Below, in pieces: positions 1-12,300 of a stretch of 64,000 bases of DNA. Position numbers and translations under genes: made by a program. Numbering within the stretch: the first letter of the stretch is position 1; every line of letters begins with the position of its first letter. The notes under the pieces were generated by a model. It saw only the letters and a list, made by a program, of their open reading frames with translations, had not been told where the DNA came from and ran no database searches. This DNA comes from Aphrocallistes beatrix (taxonomy: Eukaryota > Porifera > Hexactinellida > Sceptrulophora > Aphrocallistidae), in NCBI GenBank assembly GCA_963281255.1, contig OY725498.1, positions 2,046,001 through 2,110,000 of the forward strand, written 5' to 3'.

Positions 1-376
1 TTGATAATATAGAGAGAGAACTTCCAAGAGTCGAGTCATCGCTACAGACGGACGAGAAGGAAGTGCGCCGGATTAGCTTACCAGACGCAACTCCTATACC
101 CTGAGATTCAAGTACAGAATCAATTTGATCAAGATGAGTACCGACTAGCAAGACCCAAGGTTTGTTAATGGCATTCCCAGCGCGTAGAAGAACATGATCT
201 ACACTTAGCTTTGACTTGATAAGTGAGAGATAATACCTCAATTGCGATAGTTGTTCTTCAAACGGGTCTGATAACCTATATGCCAATAAATATATTGTGT
301 TACTGCTAGTAAAAAAATTGACATGAGCGGGATAGAACTCCTTTTGTCCTGACATGTCCCAAACACTGAATTGATC
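1..376 (-). CDS. Exon 5 of ANK-Roc gene (Roc domain, G3-G4), truncated by window edge
   Basis: The acceptor is ctacatag|GAT CAA TTC. It encodes FSVWDMSGQKEFYPAHVNFF, the G3 region typical of Roc domains, then a helix-rich stretch and WVLLVGTHLDQ, the G4 region. The frame is open to base 1. The exon has no start codon of its own and was recognised by its Roc motifs on the reverse strand. Confidence 0.88.
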
Positions 377-3300
377 CTATGTAGCAAAAAGGAAATAGTA
401 AAGAGAAGAGAGATTGGAATAAGAATGTATACTAGTACATGTACTTGAATTGTGAACTAAAATACAAAATGCTCCATAGGCGCCGGAACTAGGTCAGGGT
501 GGGTTATACAAGACTTGACAAGACAATATTTACAAGTAATTTTTATGACAATTTATAACCGAATAAAGGATATATTTCCAAAAATAAATAGGATTAAAAT
601 TCGATATTGATAATCTATTTTTCAGGGTAGGTTTCACCCACCCTGAAAAATATCTGGGTCTAGCATAGACCTACCCTACTTCCTAGTTTTGGAGCCTATG
701 AATGTATCTAATAATTGATCATGTACGTACTACACACGTCGATTAGTAATGAGTAACAATTGCATTCTACACACCAAGGCAATGGTAAACATAACAGATG
801 AAAAGTTATGTTATAGAGTCACTGTAGCATGATTTTAGATTTTTTGATGACTCATCATGGCGTCATCATGATAAAAGTCGTATAATATCGTAGAGACATC
901 CATATAAAAAATTTTATGAATCATATGTACACTTCTATATCTTCTTATTCGTGAGATATTAGGTTTAGAATATTTTAGACAATGATGAAGCGACAATAAT
1001 TTTAAAGGGCAATAAGTATGCGATACGAAGTCAGAACGGATTGAAATTTGAATGGGCCTTAGATATAGCTCATATACGTATACATTTAATATCTTTTCAA
1101 ACTGATACAATAAAAATTTCCAATTTCTGCTGACTCACTATGACGCGTCAGCATGATGACGTTAGCATAATATTGTATGTCCACTTCTATCCCATATTAT
1201 TCGCGAGATATAACTATTATTAGGAAATAATGGACTTGAATTATATATTTTTGTTGAGTCATCAAGACGTCATCATGATGATGTTTGCATAACATTTGGA
1301 GACATCATAATGAACATTTAATCAGTTTTATAAGTTTTATCCTATCTCAACATTCGTAAGGTAGGCACTAGATTAAGTTTAAGAAGGTTTTTTTGTGAAG
1401 AAGGCCCCTGATTATTTAGAGTTCTACTACAATTAATTATATATATATATATGTAGTATCATAACTAAATTTTAGAAGAAGAAGATCATCAAACCATTAA
1501 TTGTGTTACACACACTAAAATATTAGAGCAAATAAAAGTGTGGATAGAAGGTCATAAGTCGGCCTCAGGTGCAATGAAATTCGTGAATAGTTATTCAATT
1601 GAGGAGGGTTCTTAGTGGGGCCTCACATCTAAGTTTTGCGTCGAGTATATTAGCCATTTAAAATCTAGGGTCCAGGGTTCCACCAGGTTATTATGATTAG
1701 ATCGCCAGCCAGTTTCCCACTGAAAATATGTCTGTGGTCAACTACTGGACAATAGCCCACCTGTTGAGAAACACTGATCTATCCTTTACTGTAACTCAGT
1801 CATTTTAGATGATAGAAGGCTGAAATCTTAATAAAATGTGTATATTAATATTCTCCACATGTGATACAACTATCATCAAAAAATGATGACTCATCACAGA
1901 ATGTTGTCAAATCAACACTTCAAGAGTGCTCGGTCGAATCCTAATTCGATGTAACACTCGTATTCAAGTTAGGGTTATCAAGTTACGATAGAAGTTGTGC
2001 ATCCATGGTAATAATCAAGTTATGATGGTAATCAAGTTAAAGTTAAAAAGTTTAAAAGTTTAAAGATTTATATACCCCCGAATCAATGCTAATATGTTCT
2101 CAGGGGGTTAACAATCTGGGTGAGGTGCTAAACCTACTGATAGTTGACTGTGGTGTATGCGGCATGTGTGTATGCATATGATAGAGTGTTACAGAGAAAA
2201 ACTCGGCTAACAGTAGGAAAGAAAGATAGCACCTGACTTAACTTTACCTTTAAACGAGATGACATCCTTAGTAGTGGTGCGGCATAGCAAAACAATTGTA
2301 CATTTTGTGATAAAAGCACCAAAATTGGTACACATGTACATTGATATACTATGAACATTTTTGGATATTGGGCCACCTGAAACGATGCCTATGTCAGCCA
2401 TGACAGCTGGCCCCAAATTATCACGTCCGATAGTATTGCCGGAATTGTCCTCTATCAATAACTTCTTTTAATCACACCAGATCATATTTTGATTGTTAAA
2501 TTCGTGTCCAGCACGAAATTTCCAGCAATTTGATATATATATATTGACCATATTTGGAGAATCTTTTTGGTTGCCCGTTCCTAGCAACGACCTGGAATGT
2601 TGAAAAATTCCGATCTCTAAATTTTTGAGGAGCCATATCGAGTGACCCCTTGTTCTTCTCGGCTAGGTTCAGCGAGTACGAATATGCTAATTAGAACGCT
2701 CTGATATATCATATGTAGAATATATGAATGTTTTACCACATTCAACTATACCTTCCACTATGGCATACCACAAAACTTTCATATATTCCACATATGACAT
2801 ATCAGAGTATTCTAATTGCATATTCGTACTCGCTGAACCTAGCCGAGAAGAACAAGGGGTCACTCGATATGGTTCCTCCAAAATTTGGAGATCGGAATTT
2901 TTCAACATTCCTGGCCATTGCTAGGGACAGGCAACCAAAAAAATTCTCCAAATATGGTCAATATATATATTAAATTGCTGGAAATTTCGTGCTGGACAGT
3001 AATCAAAATTTGATCTGTTGTGATTAAAAGAAGTTATTGATAGGGGACCATTCCAGCAATACTATCGGACGTGGTAATTTGGGGCCAGCTGTCATGGCTG
3101 ACATAGGCATCGTTTCAGGTGGCCCAATATCCAAAAATGTTCATAGTATATCAATGTACATGTGTACCAATTTTGGTGCTTTTATCACAAAATGCACAAT
3201 TGTTATAAATATCATGGGGAACGCTGAATCTGTCCGACGCCTGGGTTCGGAATCTGTCCTACGATTATTCCGAGTTCGGAATCTGGCCTACGCCTGAGGT

Positions 3301-6300
3301 TTTTGTGTGGGTTTTTCTTTGGGTTTTGGGGGGTTTTTTGTGTGGGTTTTTGTGTTTTCTTTTTGTGTGGGTTTCTGTGGGTTTTTGTGGGTATTCCCAC
3401 TGATATCCTGTGGGAATGGGTTTTGAAATTATATTCCCACGGCAACCCTGACAGATTCCGAACTCAGGCGTAGGACAAATTCCGAACTAGAAATAGTCGT
3501 AGGACAGATTCCGAACTCAGGCGTAGGACAGATTCCGAACTCGAAATAATCGTAGGACAGATTCCGAACTCGAAATATTCGTAGGACAGATTCCGAACAG
3601 TTTGGTTGTAGGACAGATTCCGGTAATATCGTTGTACAGAATCAGGGGACTCATTTCATGCTATGCCGCACCACTATAGTGTTTTCAGCTCACTAAAGTT
3701 CTGCAAGAGTGTAGGCTCAGACATAGCCTAGGGATGAAGTAGTAGCCGAATGGCTTAATACACGATTAGCCTAAAATCGTTAACCATGCAGAATAGGCAT
3801 TAAGAATGTATTACCAGCATATATAAACATGGTATCAAAGTACATATATCCGTTGGAAAAATTTCGATTAGTCATCATATCATTGCTCAGGTCATTCTAA
3901 GGACAATTTTAGCAATTTTCTAAGCTGATTTAACTCTATTTCTAAATGGTATTAAGGTGTGATTTTTGTGTAGAACTAAGATTAGTACGAGTTGATTTGA
4001 AAATTTAGAATTTTTCAATTGAATCTTGTTACATTCCTACGTTGCTATGGTAAAGCATTTGGTCAGTTTGGGCCATTTCGTGCAAACTGTAGTTACTAGA
4101 TCTTCAAATTTGATCGTGTTTGATAGGCAATGGACTACTTCCTATTAGGTGATAATACAACTTGAACTTCTAAATTCAACGAGTTTTGAGTTATGGGTTG
4201 ATTTTAAGAATGTGACCAAAACACTAAATTGTCGCATAACTCTATAGTCTGTGAATTTAGAAGTTTAAATTGTATTATTATCTAATAGGAAATAGTCATT
4301 GCCTATCAAATACGACAAAAATAAGACCTAGTTCTTACAGTTTGCAGGATATGGCTCAAACTGATCAAAATGCTCTACCATAGCAACGCAGGAATGTAAC
4401 AACATTCCATTGAAAAATTCTAAATTTTTCAAATGAACTCGTACTAATCTTAGTTCTACACAAAAATTCTACCTTAATAACATTTAGAAGTAGGCTTAAA
4501 ACAGCTTAGAAAATTGCCAAAATCGTGCTTAAAATGACCTGTTGCGCAATGATATGATGACTAATCGAAATTTTGACAACGAATATATGTACTTTGATGC
4601 CATGTTTATATATGCTGGTAATACATTCTTAATGCCTATCCTACATGGTTAACGATTTTAGGCTAATCGTGTATTAATCCGTTCGGCTATTACCGCATCC
4701 TTCGTTATTTTACTGTGAGGCATTATTAGAGTAGGCTATGGCTCAGATTACATTACCGAAGCAATGTAATTGAGAGTAAAATGCAAATGACTAGAACGAG
4801 GTTAGAACCCGTGACCTAAGTCTTGGTATTCAAACGGCCTAACCAGTGAACCACCCAAACAGATGTTCTGAACAAGATTTCCAACATGATTCCACAATTA
4901 CACAGGCACCCGAAACGCGTTGAAAGAAGAATATTCACCACGAAGTTAAGTGATTGTTGGTTCGATTACACTCAAGCAATTTGGCGAAGAATCCAGAAGG
5001 CTGGACTGTTCCAGGAATTTCGAGAAAACAAATAATTTGCAGCGTTCATAAGAAATCTTATGGCCATTCCTTTTCTTCCCCCTGATCTAATTCGATCAAC
5101 ACAACTACATTATTCACAACTACAAGTTCCTTTTCTACATAATAAAGATGAATTTAAACTAAAGCGAACAGTAAGATATTTTGAAAGGCATTGGCAACTA
5201 AAGTTCTTCCAGAAGAACTATCTATTTTAACATATACAAACAGTAGGGCAGAATGCAATCACATACAGCTTAAGGGATGAATCAAGCGTAGTCATCCCAG
5301 AAATTGGAATTTTCTGTCAATCTTGAATGACATCAATCTCGAAATAGTTTGATGTCTCTAGGGTCTGGAAATAACAAGACCAAGAAAAAAGAAAAAAGAT
5401 TACAAAACGCCGCGCTTTATTCAAAGAAAAACTGGTATCTGGGTGTTATTCACCTTTACAGTAACAAGAGTATAAGATGTACAATATGTAACGACAATTA
5501 TGAAGGAAGAGCTTGACCCACTGACTTATCTGAAGATTTGGAATCATCACACGAGACAGAAATGGGGGTCCAAATTCTCAGTGTGTAGTCTGTCTACAAA
5601 GAAAGGATGCCAATTACCTATTTCTGCCATGTAGACATGCGAACTGTTGTCGAGATTGCAGTGACAGGTTGGAACAACTGAATCAGCGATGCCCAACTTA
5701 CTCAGCCGTACTCAGATTGAGAGTAGGCTCCAAATATTTTTGAGTTAACATACATTTTCCTTCTTTCTTTCAACATTTCATGCCATTTTAATAGATTAAA
5801 TAGAATACTATCCTTCAATTTACGTTAATTCCGAATTCGATTCGAACTAACAACTACTTAGAAAAACTATGGCCTACAGTAGAGTTAATAACCTCGATTA
5901 AAAATTTCAGTTCTTCGACTATAACTCATCCATTTTATGTGATAGAAGGCTGAAATTTTAATAGAATGTGTATATTAATATATTTAAAAAATATGATACT
6001 ACTATCATCAAAAATGATGACTCATTACTCTGTTATGACGTCATCATTAAGCATAACAATCGAGCCCCGATTTTATTAAAAGGTAAGGAGTGTAGTATTA
6101 TCGATGGTCTCAACATTAGGTACCTAATTCAGACGAAGTTTTCGAATGCCGCGCAGCAAAAACAGCGAAGTGAAGCGTTTGTACACTAACCGGACAAAAG
6201 TATTTGTACACTATATTCTTCCCCATGCAAATAGTACTAAATTGATCTTTTCATGTAGGGAAAAGTATTCAAACTCTAAGAGCTATCAAGAGTCTGATTT

Positions 6301-9300
6301 AAGATTCGAAATCTTCACATTCGAATTGGTAATAAAGATTTCTAACAAACGGCTCACCCCAATGAGTAAAATTATCAACCTGTGGCACAAGGGGTAGTAC
6401 ATTCCCATCATATATAGTGATAAAAAGGGACATAAGTAGCACAAGGTGGCAGTGATTGATAATTTGAAATAATTGGGAATTAGTAATTGATTAGAAATAT
6501 CCTACAATAACTAATTCGAATGCGAAGATTTCGAATTTGAAACCCGATTAATTGTATCACTTACCGTTTCGGAGTTTTAATCTTCATGAATAGACCCATT
6601 TTAGTATTAAATGCACGTAAGATAATGAAGTGTGCAAATACTTTTGTCCGGATAGTGTATATAATACAGTGGGTTCTCGACTTAATACCATACTCACGGT
6701 GAACAAAAGTATTATTAGATATTAGATGTTACCCAGGACTTGTATCCTATTATTCAGGAAACCAGTGAATTGAGCTAGATGTTATCCAATATAACATTGT
6801 ATCAATCGACTATTATGAAGTAATTGAGTAGTAAGTTGAAACAATCTATGGTGACATCTTATTGAGTAGAAGGACTTGCCAGGTTTTTAGTGTGCTTCCT
6901 ATACTATTATATACATAGGATCTATGATCCAATATAATAGTATAGGTGCTCAGTTCTAAAATAAGTGTTGGTGTCCGTTCGTCCGATGAAGTCATGATGA
7001 CACAGCAAGGCTGGATTCGGTTAACCGGTTAACCGACTAACCGCCGTCAATCTCGGTTAACGGTTAAGGAAATCGTAGATCGGTTAACCGATCTGCTTTA
7101 TTTTCTAAAGATTCACATTAATTTATTTGTTTTTCGAAGGAGATTCAAGAATATTACTTCTAAAAATTTGTAAATGTAATAGAATTCCTATTTTCTAACC
7201 ACAAAGTATATTTCGAGACCACTGAAAATTATCAATTTTTTCAATATCAGGTTAAAGCATACTCCAAAATCCATATTTCAACCAATTAATACTGGTATCG
7301 GTTAACCGGTTAACCGCCCTGGAGGAAACCAAAATAACCGAACCATAAAATCGGTTAACCAACCCCAGCCCTGCACAGTAAAAAATCTAATTTCATGCTT
7401 TTTCTACTGAAAAATTTTTTACGAATGTTAGGAGATTGGATAAAACTTGGTGAAAAATGTTCAGTATTGATCTCTCTACAGTATCATGCTGACATCATGA
7501 TGAGTTAGCAAAAATCTCAAATTGGGGTATGGTGACTAAATAACATAACATTTCACATGTGTATTCTCCCAATATGTTGGAAGCACACTCCAATCTCGTC
7601 TGTGAGGGCATTTAAAAGTCTCTCCTCACCAGCATCGTCAGACCAGGGGAGCTTGAATAATCAAGTAAGATATTAACCCGGGTATTTGATTAAGTACATT
7701 TAAAAAATAAAATATACGTAAATTGATGTGGCGCACGTATTTGTCAGGATACCGGTAGCATGTATGCATTTGTTAGAATATCGGCAGTATGCATTTTTCA
7801 GACACAGGTATGCATTTGACTATCTTATTAATGGCATTAATAATATTGTAAGAAATATTATAAACACACCTGATAACCTGAAAGTGTGATATTTTGTACA
7901 TGAATCCCGTAAGTTTTCTTGTAGTTAAGTGGATCGAACGTAAGCTCACTATCCATAATCCCAGAGCTATGGCCATGAGAACTGCTGATGTTTCTTCTCT
8001 TCATGAAACCTCTCACCAAAGTACAGATCAAACTGTCTATAAGCTCTGTCTTCCCGACAGCTGGATAACCACATACCATTAACTTCACGCGTTTTAATGG
8101 AGTAGAGCGTTGAATTAATTGATCAACAAGGATATCCCTACAAACAGTATTTTGCGTTAGTATGCCATCATTATTTAGTTGTAGTCAATCCAACTACACG
8201 TATGTACAAAATGGAAATTAATCGTCAAGATTTCCACAAACAATAATGAAAATAAGGCACGTCCTATTATATTAGGAGCTGCACTAAAAACCTTTTCAAA
8301 ATTGATTAGTTATTATCAATATTTTTTAAAAGTTGTTGTAAATAATATATCACCATAGTGATAGAATCGACATTCATTACCTCGTTCATTATAATATATC
8401 ATAAGTCAAACCTTTTTTATTCCCACCATCCTGAAATACTGATATACAATTATAAATCAATCTAAGTAAATTACCGATACAAATTTTTGCGCAGCTCTAA
8501 TAGGCAAATGCTATGACAAAACAGCATACCGCGTCCGTCAGTCTTAATGTAGGTACTTTCATATTATAAGAGTTCGCTATCTACCAAATTTCGTATGCAG
8601 GGAAGTAAGGGATATGATGTGCTCTAGTCTTTCCGCGGTACTCTATACTTCGTTCCAACTTCCGGTGTATATAAAGATGCATTCATATTTGAACACCTTC
8701 ACTGCAAAGAGCTGTGTTCAGGGGTAAATTAAGGCGTAGAGGTCAAAATTGCAGAGTTGTAAAAAATTCCACTTTCGGAAGGGAATGAAAACAAAAATTC
8801 CTTTTAAGGTGGTTATGATGCTGCAAAATAAAAAAAGGCCGAGTTTTGGGTTTACCTTTGATTTTGAAGCGTCATAGCTACCTTAAAATACATTTTCAAA
8901 AATCTAAACCGGTAATTTTGTAGAGGAGATAACGCGGCGTCTTTTGATTTTTTGATATAATGAATAGCTTTTAAATTATGTTGCCACCAAGGATTCGAGG
9001 TTTGGAATTTAGTCAAAATTTTAATTCAAAGTTATTGAGCTAAGCGGACATTTTACATTCAATGTATTAATGAACGACTTCTATAGGGCATTTCACTATG
9101 TAGAATCTGATTATCATATTTGAAAAATAAAATGTGACTGTTTTATGAGTTTTGATTAAATGTATATGTATAGACATATGTTTGGACCACTTTGTATTTT
9201 ACAATTTCAAAAACTATGCTCGGGACTATAACTTTCAAGTTACACTTTGATTCTTTCTATGGATTAGATTGTGAATATTACATTTTCGAGGTTTGATGAC

Positions 9301-12300
9301 AATTAAACTAATATAATTAAAATGATATGGTTCATTTATTTCTACCTTCTATTGCCCATCCTGAGATCTTTAAGAAGATCTGCAATCTTTTCGTTTCCTT
9401 GGTTAACAGCAACTTGTTCAGGGGTGAGTCCATTTGGAGTTTTAGGTTCCATATTACAGCCATACAAACACAAGAGGCGTACAATATCATAGTGGTTGTA
9501 TTTAGCTGCGAGATGTAGTCCAGATACACCCTTGTTGTCTTGGGTATCTAAGTCAGCTTCGTGAGCATATAGAATCTGTAAGATGCTTTCATTACCATCT
9601 CTGCATGCCTAGTATTTAAACTTATTCAAATACCAATTGAGATAAATTAAACTTAGCATAAAAACAGTAATTTCACCTCATGCAGAGCAGTGATACCTTT
9701 AACGTCCTTAGCATTGACATCTACTCCCTTCATACATAGGTATTGTACTATCTCTACATGTCCTCTCTTGCATGACAGCTGCAGCGCGGTGAATCCATCA
9801 ATATCCGCGGTGTCAAGCGGAGCGTCATGTTCACATAAAATGCTCACAATCTCCACGAATCCTCTTACTGCTGCTACGTGAAGGGCTGTCTCCCCCTCAA
9901 TGCTAGTTATTGTCAGATTAGCTTCAGCAGTACACAGTACGCGGACTACATCGATGTATCCGTGCCATGTCCCTGCGTGTAAGGGCGTTTCTCCATCCTT
10001 ATCTTGAATATTCGAAGATGCACCCTGCTCGCACAAGTAAGCGACAACTTCAGTGTGTCCATAGCGAGAAGCAACATGAAGCGGAGTTTCTCCTGTTAAA
10101 GTATTCTGATTTTATGAAAGATATTTCTGTCAGAATGTGATATTATTTAACTTCATTAAGAGCAACAAAGTAGTAAAGATTTAGTAGTTAATTTCAATAT
10201 ACTAAACATAACATATTGAAACTAAGATTTGACTTTGCGGGCGGATGTATCATGTAAGATTCATAGGATCAAAATGCCTTTATGAGTATAATACAAACTC
10301 TATGTCTAATCCAAAATCTACGATAACTTTTTTTATAATTTTAACAAATTTTTCAAAGCTAGAAGTGAGTTCTAAACTTAATTAGTATAAAGGTGTTTCA
10401 CTACGGTATGTATAATCCTATTTAGGCACTTAGTAAAGTCATTCGTGAATAGTTCATGAGGTAAATTACTAACAAAGAAACTCGCTTTGCATGCGACTAA
10501 CGAACACTCATTGTCCGCATGAAGCGCCGTGGAAACTAAGTATTATATGAGCCTGTAGGACAACTATCAATGAATCAAAACTATAGGTGCAAATACTCAA
10601 ATTCTCAATAAATTAAGGAGAAGGTGACGTTGTTAACACGTCATAATTTATTGATGACTCATCATTATTTCATATTGGTATCATTATGAGGTGACAAGGG
10701 AGGTCTGGGGGGCTTGCTACCCAGAATAAACTTTAGGAATCCTAGGTATTCAAACATGGTTGGACTGCTATCCTGAAGCTAACCTGTGTAGTAATAAATC
10801 CAGAACACTTTCATAGAGCTGAAGAAACATATGACGAGAAATTACCATTAGCCTATTAAAAGGGGTATGCTTAAAATCCGGAATGAGCCAGAATATAGGC
10901 GTCGATTATGGGGACCCGGGGGAGGCCGGCTCCACCCAAAATTGTAAAATAACATCATTACAATAATATGCGTGTTTCCTCCTTCTTCTGCAAAAGTCGG
11001 GGGAGGCCAAGAATGCGCCGTTTTCCACAGTAAATATCAAGGCAAACAATAGTATGAAACAAAGGTCAGACAATTATGTAGAGTTTATGGCTAATCTTCA
11101 AATTTAGCGTTACCCTTTCCCAAGTTCGGTGCCTAAGTTCTAAAAGTGGGGGGATACTAATTTCAGAGCCTTCTAATGCGAAAGTTGAACACTACAAAGT
11201 GAAATACCTTAAAGTATTAGTATTAATTGAGATCTCGTTTCAATCATAAATATGACTCAATGTCAAACAAGCGCGCTGTTCGGCTGGCGAACACTTCGGG
11301 TCTGCATGAGTCGCCCTCATGGGCACCTATGCTAAAATAAAAGCTACCTATTTCAGATAAATACAACTATATGATTATGTAATGGTAGGATAGCCTACAT
11401 TACTAATAGTCATTTCAATTATCAGTGGCGCTCCGCGACAAATGCCGTCCCCCACCCAGGTGTGAGGCAACATTTAGCTTATTATTTAATAGATTGAACA
11501 ATCTTCTTAGATATCTTTTCTTGATTTTAGAGCCGCAAAGTCATTGATTATGTTATCAAAATCATAGCATAGGTAATGTCTCTCTCTATAGACATGATAG
11601 CCAATCTCGTTAGTCATTGTTAATCTTCAACTTTGGGGTGTAATTATATCCAGACAATGTAACACTGTAGCTCCAAATTGAACTGAAGTTACTACCAGAT
11701 GGGCAAATAAAGAAAAACCCCCGTATATACTCGAATAGCAGAAGAGCTAAACTTTTTTGTCACCTATTAGAAAAATATTAAATGTTATTTTTTCCCATTT
11801 GTCATTTATTGATTCAATAATGCGGTTATATTAATCGAAAAGTCACATCACTGAAATTTTTATTTACATAAAATACAGTTAAAATCGCGTTGTACAGTTT
11901 TATCATGTCGACCAATCATAATTCAAGTTTAGAGAGTCATTATGAAATATACGCCCTGCGGCCGCGGGTGCCTGGGGATATCAAGGAAACGGTTGATTGC
12001 TTTATAATTATCTACGAAAAATGTCATTTATCTACGGTTAATCATGAATTCAGAACTGGAGAAGAAAAATTAAGTCCATGATGAAAGGAATTTGCTAAAT
12101 ATTAAGCTACTCAAACAACTTCAGTCGAGGAACGTTAACAACAATCGAGGTATGTGTTATGTAATTAATGGATCAATCTGTTATTTTGAGTCTATTATTT
12201 GATTATTAAAATAACTTTCAATCAAATAATAGGAACAAAATAGCTGTATTCAACCATTTATATGAAATAGAATCGTGTGAATCGCATTATAAAAGCCTGA

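Larger units (their letters stand above)
2036..4860 (-). repeat. tRNA-derived SINE, minus strand, split by two nested insertions
   Basis: Pieces 4860-4741, 3721-3676 and 2273-2036 together are colinear with the uninterrupted copy at 60335-60722. The head (about 4860-4795) has a tRNA-like A box (CTGGTTAGGCCG) and B box (GGGTTCTAACC), spaced as in pol III promoters. The body includes a GGGGGTATATAAATCT segment and the 3' end is a run of CTTTAA-type repeats. The insertions are the CATAGCC foldback at 3722-4740 (duplicating GCTCAGA) and the palindromic element at 2274-3675. Confidence 0.6.

Noticed and set aside
6975..7000. Hammerhead-like CCGATGAAGTC motif
   Set aside because: The conserved core (CUGAUGA and GAAA with three stems) is not present around it.
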